A stretch of DNA of 11,056 bases from positions 1 to 11,056 of the forward strand of contig JAISTU010000128.1 in NCBI GenBank assembly GCA_031272415.1. The letters run 5' to 3'. The position numbers and the translations under genes are program-made. The number at the start of each line of letters is the position of its first letter. Positions within the stretch are counted from its first letter, which is position 1. Of this stretch, positions 5,779-11,056 are shown piece by piece. This DNA comes from Bacteroidales bacterium. Its GTDB lineage: Bacteria; Bacteroidota; Bacteroidia; Bacteroidales; WCHB1-69. Under the pieces are notes generated by a model. It searched no databases, was not told where the DNA came from, and saw only the letters and a program-made list of their open reading frames with translations.

Positions 5779-7905
5779 CTATTCTTCTTCCAATCCAAGT
5801 GAAATACGTTTTCGGCGTACATCTACCTCCAAAACTTTTACTTTTATTTTTTGGTTTAATTTGAACACTTTGCTGGGGTCATGCACATATTTTTTCCCCA
5901 TTTGACTAACGTGCAACAAACCGTCTTGATGAACACCAATATCCACAAAACAGCCAAAAGCCGCAATATTGACCACCACACCTTGCAATACCATACCTTC
6001 TTGAAGGTCAGTGATTTGTGAAATATTATGGTCAAATTCAAAAAGATTAAACTCCTCACGCGGGTCTCTGCCCGGCTTTGAGAGTTCTTTCATTATATCT
6101 TTTAGTGTTGGAATGCCTGCTTTTTCAGTTACAAATTCATTGATATTGATTTGTTTACGTAAATTTTCATCATTTACCAAATCTTCAATATTACAATTGA
6201 GAGATTTTGCCATTTTTTCAACAATAGCATAACTTTCAGGGTGTACTGCACTGCGGTCTAATGGATTACGTGCATCATTTATTCTTATAAATCCTGCCGC
6301 TTGTTCAAACGCTTTTTCGCCGAAACGAGGCACTTTTTTGAGTTCCGCTTTACTCTTAAAACCTCCATTTTGATTGCGATATGCGACCACATTTTTTGCC
6401 AATGCCGCCCCAATGCCGGATACATGCGACAACAATTCTCCGCTGGCTGTATTGACCTCAACACCCACCGCATTGACACAACTATCCACTGTCTCCGCCA
6501 ATGATTGTGCTAATTTTTTTTGATTGACATCATGCTGATATTGCCCTACTCCAATGGATTTGGGGTCAATTTTTATCAATTCAGCCAATGGATCCATCAA
6601 TCGCCTGCCGATAGAAACAGCCCCTCTGACGGTAATATCATAATCAGGAAACTCCTCTCGCGCCAACGCAGAAGCAGAATAAACAGAAGCACCATTCTCA
6701 TTAACCATTACAATGATTGGTTTTTGCTCAAAATCAACATGTTGCACAAAATATTCCGTTTCTCTGCCTGCCGTTCCATTGCCTATTGCGATGGCTTCCA
6801 CTTTGTATTTTTTTGCTAAATCTTTGAGTGTATCATTTGCCTTATGTACCTCAATATGAGGCGGATGCGGATAAATAGTCGCATTGTCCAACAAAGATCC
6901 ATATTTATTCAACACCACCACTTTGCAACCTGTGCGAAATCCGGGGTCTATCGCCATGACCACCTTTTGACCGAGCGGTGCCGCCAACAACAATTGACGT
7001 ACATTGCCCGCAAAAACACGTATAGCCTCTTCGTCTGCCCTTTCTTTTGCCATCTGGCGAATTTCGGTCTCCATTTGTGGCTGTAAAAGACGTTTATAAG
7101 CATCTTCTATTGCGTCTGCGACCACATCTGTGGCTTCACTTTCGCCGTGTAAATGAATATCATCCAACATTTCAAGGGCAGTAATCTCGTCAGGCTCAAT
7201 TTTTAGTCTCAAAAAACCTTCATCTTCGCCTCTAAACATCGCCAAAATGCGGTGTGATGACGCTTTTTTTGCCAATTCGGTATTATTAAAATAAATGCTA
7301 TATTTTTCACCCTCATCTTCTTTATTTTTAACTACTTTTGAAACGAAATTACCTTTGTTTACAAATAAACGTCTCAATTTGGCACGTGTAATTTCGTGTT
7401 CGCTAATATTTTCGGCAATAATATCGCTTGCCCCTTCGATAGCCTCTTCTTCTGAATTGACGCCTTTTTGGGGGTTAATATATGCCTTTGCCCATTGACG
7501 GATGTCGCCTTTTTTCTGGTTATAGATAGTGATTGCCAGCGGTTCAAGTCCTTTTTCTTTGGCAATGCTTGCTTTTGTTTTCCGCTTGGGCTTATAGGGC
7601 AAATAAATGTCTTCGAGTTCGGGCAAAGTTTGTGCTTTTTCAATTTTTGCCTTCAATTCGGGCGTTAATTTACCTTGTTCGTTGATGGTTTTCAATATAG
7701 TTGCTCTTCTATCTTCAATTTCCATCAATTGTTTAAAGCGGTCTCTGATGAGTAAAATTTTCACCTCATCCATGCCTCCTGTAGCCTCTTTTCGATAGCG
7801 TGCAATAAAAGGTACAGTTGCTCCTTCGGCTAACATTTCCAATACATTAGCCACCTCTGCCGCTCTCAAATTCAATTCTTGTGCAATTCTATGTGCAAAA
7901 TCCAT
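5779..7905 (-). CDS. tex: Tex-family S1 RNA-binding transcription accessory protein
   Basis: Tex is a conserved cytoplasmic nucleic-acid-binding protein linked to transcription; its eukaryotic relative is Spt6. The 708-residue protein has the full domain series: an N-terminal helical region with VPFIARYRKEATGGMDE (31-47), a YqgF/RNase H-like domain beginning VVMAIDPGFRTGCK (315-328), and GRRLMDPLAELIKIDPKSIG (433-452). Helix-hairpin-helix repeats follow (about 490-540), then an S1 domain from LQEGMVLQGVVV to RKRISLGL (634-705). ATG 7905 is chosen as start. An in-frame TTG at 7926 would add seven residues but overlaps the -7 promoter box (7924-7931) and cannot be in the transcript. The resulting leader is only about 12 nt. 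The gene is divergent from parC and appears monocistronic. Confidence 0.95.
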   Translation of the reverse strand: MDFAHRIAQELNLRAAEVANVLEMLAEGATVPFIARYRKEATGGMDEVKILLIRDRFKQLMEIEDRRATILKTINEQGKLTPELKAKIEKAQTLPELEDIYLPYKPKRKTKASIAKEKGLEPLAITIYNQKKGDIRQWAKAYINPQKGVNSEEEAIEGASDIIAENISEHEITRAKLRRLFVNKGNFVSKVVKNKEDEGEKYSIYFNNTELAKKASSHRILAMFRGEDEGFLRLKIEPDEITALEMLDDIHLHGESEATDVVADAIEDAYKRLLQPQMETEIRQMAKERADEEAIRVFAGNVRQLLLAAPLGQKVVMAIDPGFRTGCKVVVLNKYGSLLDNATIYPHPPHIEVHKANDTLKDLAKKYKVEAIAIGNGTAGRETEYFVQHVDFEQKPIIVMVNENGASVYSASALAREEFPDYDITVRGAVSIGRRLMDPLAELIKIDPKSIGVGQYQHDVNQKKLAQSLAETVDSCVNAVGVEVNTASGELLSHVSGIGAALAKNVVAYRNQNGGFKSKAELKKVPRFGEKAFEQAAGFIRINDARNPLDRSAVHPESYAIVEKMAKSLNCNIEDLVNDENLRKQININEFVTEKAGIPTLKDIMKELSKPGRDPREEFNLFEFDHNISQITDLQEGMVLQGVVVNIAAFGCFVDIGVHQDGLLHVSQMGKKYVHDPSKVFKLNQKIKVKVLEVDVRRKRISLGLEEE

Positions 7906-7921
7906 ATCTAAATATTTAAAA

Positions 7922-7934
7922 TACAAAAATACAC
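7922..7934 (-). promoter_or_regulatory. tex promoter, -7 element
   Basis: On the minus strand this reads GTGTATTTTTGTA, with TATTTTTG matching TAnnTTTG. The predicted transcription start, near 7917, is about 12 nt before the ATG at 7905. The position of this box decides the start codon of tex. Confidence 0.72.
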
Positions 7935-7972
7935 CTTTTTGACAATTAAAAATTAAAAAACTTTTTTTTTCA

Positions 7973-7989
7973 ATGGAGAATGGAGAATT
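7973..7989. repeat. ATGGAGA tandem repeat
   Basis: ATGGAGA is repeated twice head to tail and followed by ATT. It resembles the ATTGAGA and GTTGAGA units upstream of the ABC operon and purF, and it is the tex-side version of that module. Confidence 0.5.
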
Positions 7990-8002
7990 ATTTTTTATCC
8001 AA

Positions 8003-8048
8003 TTTTAGAACGTTTTTATCCCAAAATGCAAAAAAAATCTCTCCACTC
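8003..8048 (+). repeat. Dispersed intergenic repeat, copy 3
   Basis: It begins TTTTAGAAC and continues with ATCCCAAAATGC, an A-tract and TCTCTCCACTC, aligning with copies 1, 2 and 4. It lies between the tex and parC promoters. The 327-bp tex-parC spacer (7906-8232) otherwise holds the two promoters, short GAGA-type repeats and the parC leader. A plus-strand open frame from 8026 runs through the repeat and the promoter and is not considered a gene. Confidence 0.65.
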
Positions 8049-8083
8049 TAACTTTCTCTTTTCAACTCTCAACTCAAAAAAAT

Positions 8084-8096
8084 GTGTATTTTTGTA
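8084..8096 (+). promoter_or_regulatory. parC promoter, -7 element
   Basis: GTGTATTTTTGTA contains TATTTTTG, matching TAnnTTTG, and is identical over 13 bp to the purF and tex promoters. Transcription should begin around 8100, leaving a leader of about 130 nt before the parC ATG, much longer than for the other three units. A copy of the GAGAGTTGAAAA-type module lies just upstream (8059-8073, inverted). Confidence 0.7.
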
Positions 8097-8100
8097 TTTT

Positions 8101-8214
8101 GGTATAGCAAAAAAAGGTAATACAGATAAAAAGAGGTATCTGATTTTATTTGAATTTCTGCAAAGGTTTTTTTTGGAGATGTACAATCATAAAAAAAACT
8201 TATTTTGCAATACC
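8101..8214 (+). promoter_or_regulatory. Structured leader candidate upstream of parC
   Basis: GGTATAGCAAAA at 8101-8112 is complementary to TTTTGCAATACC at 8203-8214 except for one A-A mismatch, so the two ends of the predicted leader can close a long stem. Inside are a perfect 6-bp hairpin (CAGATA 8123-8128 with TATCTG 8137-8142) and an U8/A8 stem (8167-8174 with 8191-8198). The first arm begins almost exactly at the predicted transcription start, and the second ends 18 nt before the ATG. This suggests a folded regulatory leader or a small RNA; no known riboswitch class is recognised. The region is A/T rich, so some pairing may be chance. Confidence 0.4.
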
Positions 8215-8232
8215 TAATTCAAAAAGAAGTAA

Positions 8233-10905
8233 ATGAGCGAACAGGAAAATATAGAAGATAAACAACAAGAAGAGTTGTCGGAGGCAGCAATACGCCAGCA
8301 ACATGAGCAGGAAACCAATCTGCAAAAGATACTTCACATTCAGAGTATGTTTGAGGATTGGTATATAGACTATGCTTCCTACACGATTTTAGAGCGGGCA
8401 GTGCCTTACATTTATGATGGTTTAAAGCCCGTTCAGCGGCGTATTTTGCACGCAATGAAAGAAAAGGAAGACGGACGTTACAACAAAGTAGCCAATATTA
8501 TTGGGCATACAATGCAATATCATCCGCATGGAGATGCTTCTATTGGCGATGCGTTGGTCAATTTGGGGCAAAAAAATCTACTCATTGATACGCAAGGAAA
8601 CTGGGGCAATATTCTCACCGGAGACGTTGCCGCCGCCCCCCGTTATATAGAGGCAAGGTTGACCAAATTTGCGTTGGAGGTCGTTTTTAACCCCAAAACA
8701 ACGGCTTGGAAAAGTTCATACGACGGCAGAAATAAAGAACCGATATTTTTGCCGGTCAAATTTCCGCTCCTTTTGGCACAAGGGGCTGAAGGAATTGCTA
8801 CTACGCTCTCTTCCAAAATATTACCTCATAATTTTAATGAGTTAGTGGACGCATCTATTGCCGTTTTGGAGAACAAAGATTTCACCATTTATCCTGATTT
8901 TCAAACCGGTGGTTATGCAGATATAAGCAATTATAACAACGGAAAACAAGGAGGCAGAGTCATCGTAAGGGCAAAAATTGTGCAAGTGGATAAGAAAACG
9001 CTCGCCATTACCGAAATTCCTGCCGAAACGACTACCGATTCTTTGATAGAAAGCATTTCAAAAGCAGTCGAGCGGAGCAAAATTAACCTCAAAAAGATTT
9101 TTGATAATACCGCCACAACTGCCAATATTGTTTTACATTTGGCGCCCAATACGTCGCCTGACCAAACCATTGATGCTTTGTACGCATTCACGGATTGTCA
9201 AAAATCAATTTCTCCCAATGCTTGCGTAATTGAGAACAATAAGCCACTTTTTACGGATGTGAAATATATTTTGCGTCAAAATACGTTCAATACGGTTGAA
9301 TTGTTGCGTAAAGAATTGGAAATTTTGCTCTCCGAATTGGAAGACCAATGGCATTGGATTTCACTTGAAAAAATCTTTTTTGAACAGAAAATTTACAAAG
9401 AATTAGAAAAGGATAAAGAGTCTTTTGATTCTCAAATTGATGGCATTGAGCGGGCATTTGACCCCTACAGGGCAATGTTTAAACAAAAAATTACGCGAGA
9501 TGATGTTCTCAAATTGACAGAAAAACCTGTTCGTAAAATTTCAAAATTTGACATCAAAAAAGCCGAAGAACAATTGCAAAATATTGAAACTGACATAGAT
9601 GAGGTTAATAATCATTTGCAACATTTGATAGATTATGCCATCAATTATTTCAAACAAATTAAGAAAAAATACGGCACAGGGCGGGAGCGTAAGACCGAAA
9701 TTCGCAGTTTTGACAAAATTTCAGTTCCTGCGGTGGCGGTTGCCAATCAAAAGTTGTATGCAGATTTTGAAAACGGATTTGCAGGCATAGGTTTAAAAAA
9801 GACGGAAGCACAATTTGTTTGCGACTGTTCGGATATGGATGAGATTATTGTTTTCAGAAAAGACGGTACTTTTGTGGTTTCAAAAGTGGCTGATAAACAG
9901 TTCGTTGGAAAAGGAATTATTCATATTGATGTTTTTTCACGCAATGATGACCGCACGGTGTATAATGTTGTTTATTCTAACGGCAAAAATGGTCCCGCTT
10001 TTGTAAAACGGTTTTCAATCGGAGGCATTACGCGAGATAAAGAATACGTGATTACGCAAGGCAAAGAAGGCTCTCAAATTCTGCATTTTACTGCCAATAA
10101 AAACGGTGAAGCGGAGACCATACGTGTCAATTTGTTCCCCAAATCCAATCTGCGTAAAAAGTCTTTTGACTTCGATTTCAGCACATTAGCCATTAAAGGG
10201 CGGTCTGCAAGAGGCAATATTTTGAGCAAAAATTCTGTCAAAGATGTTCGCATTCTCAAAGAGGGTGTTTCTACTTTATCGGCTTTGGGAGTTTGGTACG
10301 ATAGAACGGTTAATCGGCTCAACACGGAAGGCAGAGGTGAAAAGTTGGGCGACTTTTTAGGCGATGATAAAATTATAGCATATTATCTATCAGGCTATTA
10401 CAAAATTACAGGTTTTGATATTAGCACTCATTTTGATGATGATTTGCTGTATATCGAAAAATTGAACAGCCAAAAACCTATTACTGCGGTTTATTTGGAT
10501 GGCGAAAAGAAAAAATATTTTCTCAAACGTGCTTTGCCGGAAATAAGCGACAAAAAAATAGAATTGGTATTTACAGACCAAAAACAAGAATGTAAACTAT
10601 TGTCTATCAACTATTTACCGCAAATTGAAATTGTTTATTATCTCAAAGACAAGAAAAATAAACTCACTGAAATTATCAATGCAGCAGAATTTGTTGATAT
10701 TATGAGAATCAAAGCCAAAGGTAAGCGTATCCCATTCGATAATATATTGTCTGTCAAAGAGTTAGAGCCGTTGCCCTACACTCCGCCACAAACAGAAAAC
10801 AATTCACCTGATGACACAGTTCTATTGAGTGAAAATACTCAACAAGAAGATGAAAATTGGGAAGATTTTTCAATAGAAAATGGCGTACAAGGAAGTTTGT
10901 TTTAA
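8233..10905 (+). CDS. parC: DNA topoisomerase IV subunit A
   Basis: This is the DNA-cleaving subunit of a type IIA topoisomerase that separates linked daughter chromosomes with the ATPase subunit ParE, which is not in this window. The 890 residues comprise a breakage-reunion core (about 30-490) and a C-terminal DNA-wrapping domain (about 497-840) with an acidic tail. Catalytic Tyr138 lies in AAPRYIEARL with Arg137 beside it. DGLKPVQRRIL (62-72) and YHPHGDASIGDALV (96-109) are core motifs. A predicted coiled-coil or helical tower covers about 355-480, ending KYGTGRERKTEI. No GyrA-box QRRGGKG is seen, favouring ParC over GyrA. The residue equivalent to GyrA Ser83 is Ala102, while Asp106 keeps the equivalent of Asp87. 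ATG 8233 follows an A-rich AAGAAG stretch. Confidence 0.87.
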   Translation: MSEQENIEDKQQEELSEAAIRQQHEQETNLQKILHIQSMFEDWYIDYASYTILERAVPYIYDGLKPVQRRILHAMKEKEDGRYNKVANIIGHTMQYHPHGDASIGDALVNLGQKNLLIDTQGNWGNILTGDVAAAPRYIEARLTKFALEVVFNPKTTAWKSSYDGRNKEPIFLPVKFPLLLAQGAEGIATTLSSKILPHNFNELVDASIAVLENKDFTIYPDFQTGGYADISNYNNGKQGGRVIVRAKIVQVDKKTLAITEIPAETTTDSLIESISKAVERSKINLKKIFDNTATTANIVLHLAPNTSPDQTIDALYAFTDCQKSISPNACVIENNKPLFTDVKYILRQNTFNTVELLRKELEILLSELEDQWHWISLEKIFFEQKIYKELEKDKESFDSQIDGIERAFDPYRAMFKQKITRDDVLKLTEKPVRKISKFDIKKAEEQLQNIETDIDEVNNHLQHLIDYAINYFKQIKKKYGTGRERKTEIRSFDKISVPAVAVANQKLYADFENGFAGIGLKKTEAQFVCDCSDMDEIIVFRKDGTFVVSKVADKQFVGKGIIHIDVFSRNDDRTVYNVVYSNGKNGPAFVKRFSIGGITRDKEYVITQGKEGSQILHFTANKNGEAETIRVNLFPKSNLRKKSFDFDFSTLAIKGRSARGNILSKNSVKDVRILKEGVSTLSALGVWYDRTVNRLNTEGRGEKLGDFLGDDKIIAYYLSGYYKITGFDISTHFDDDLLYIEKLNSQKPITAVYLDGEKKKYFLKRALPEISDKKIELVFTDQKQECKLLSINYLPQIEIVYYLKDKKNKLTEIINAAEFVDIMRIKAKGKRIPFDNILSVKELEPLPYTPPQTENNSPDDTVLLSENTQQEDENWEDFSIENGVQGSLF

Positions 10906-10925
10906 GAAAATAAGTGCGTATTTTC
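10906..10925 (+). terminator. Weak hairpin directly after parC
   Basis: GAAAAT (10906-10911) pairs with ATTTTC (10920-10925) across an 8-nt loop, starting at the base after the stop codon. No U-tract follows, so a role in intrinsic termination is doubtful. Confidence 0.2.
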
Positions 10926-10935
10926 AGAGTGTAGA
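10922..10935. repeat. TTTCAGAGTGTAGA motif, copy 3
   Basis: It matches 5588-5600 over 13 bases and 2389-2400 over 12. Here it stands without the rest of the dispersed repeat and is followed by GATAAT-TG-ATTATC, a small inverted repeat at 10934-10947. Confidence 0.55.
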
Positions 10936-10962
10936 TAATTGATTATCAACATTGTACTGTAG

Positions 10963-10982
10963 GGGCAAGGTATGCCTTGCCC
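10963..10982. repeat. GC-rich palindrome after parC
   Basis: GGGCAAGG (10963-10970) and CCTTGCCC (10975-10982) form a perfect 8-bp stem with a TATG loop, in sequence far richer in G and C than its surroundings. It resembles the small GTAGGGGC...CC palindromes scattered between genes of many bacteria. It lacks a following T-tract, so it is more likely a REP-like repeat than a terminator. Confidence 0.6.
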
Positions 10983-11001
10983 ACTTATCAATTAAAAATA
11001 A

Positions 11002-11047
11002 AATCTTGAAAATCTTGAAAATCATAAAAATCATTCCAAAATCATAG
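11002..11047. repeat. AATCTTGAA 9-bp tandem repeat
   Basis: Units AATCTTGAA (11002-11010), AATCTTGAA (11011-11019), AATCATAAA (11020-11028) and AATCATTCC (11029-11037) are followed by a degenerate AATCATAG and TTCAGACAA. The 150 bp after parC contain no open frame worth calling; this array, the palindrome and the motif at 10922 are all that stands out. Confidence 0.6.
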
Positions 11048-11056
11048 TTCAGACAA

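Noticed and set aside
7906..7926. Longer tex N-terminus from TTG 7926
   Set aside because: The TTG overlaps the -7 promoter box, so it would lie upstream of the transcription start. ATG 7905 gives the usual Tex N-terminus.
8026..8217. Plus-strand open frame of 63 codons before parC
   Set aside because: It begins inside a dispersed repeat, runs through the parC promoter and has no protein-like composition. Only its last 12 codons could be in the parC transcript.
10985..11056. CRISPR-like array at the window end
   Set aside because: Units are 9 bp with no spacers; it is a simple tandem repeat.

Overview
The window is AT-rich bacterial chromosome that most resembles Bacteroidota. Four lines of sequence evidence point there. 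Each of the four predicted transcription-unit starts carries the Bacteroidota-type -7 box TAnnTTTG. Start codons lack clear Shine-Dalgarno sequences. The PurF homologue is the long form (about 630 residues), and the ParC homologue has the layout I associate with this phylum. I cannot name a genus.

Layout, left to right. Positions 1-323 are the 3' end of a group II intron: the last 81 codons of its reverse transcriptase/maturase, then RNA domains V and VI. Next come purF (375-2288, minus) and a 255-bp repeat-rich spacer. A tightly packed minus-strand operon follows, transcribed as ABC ATPase (5486-4746), ABC-2 permease (4735-3611), DUF721/DciA-like protein (3605-3303) and phosphoglycerate mutase gpmA (3296-2544), with gaps of only 5-10 nt. 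A spacer of about 290 bp carries the operon promoter, intergenic repeats, a short coding-like remnant and a possible tex terminator. The tex gene (7905-5779, minus) and parC (8233-10905, plus) are divergent and share a 327-bp intergenic region with one promoter for each. The last 150 bp hold no gene, only small repeats and a palindrome.

The genes are mainly housekeeping: purine synthesis, glycolysis, replication and topology, a transcription-associated RNA-binding protein, and one exporter. The exporter, replication-associated protein and glycolytic enzyme appear to be one transcript with no obvious shared pathway.

The unusual material is non-coding. A mosaic family of short intergenic repeats recurs in both orientations in every larger spacer. 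One copy lies directly at the intron's 3' splice junction and appears to be interrupted by the intron. All four promoters share an extended 13-bp core, GTGTATYTTTGTA or GTGTATTTTTGTA. The predicted parC leader begins and ends with complementary 12-mers (11 of 12 matching) and contains two smaller hairpins, so it could be a structured regulatory leader. I found no clear new multi-gene system. The repeat family and the parC leader are the best candidates for something undescribed.
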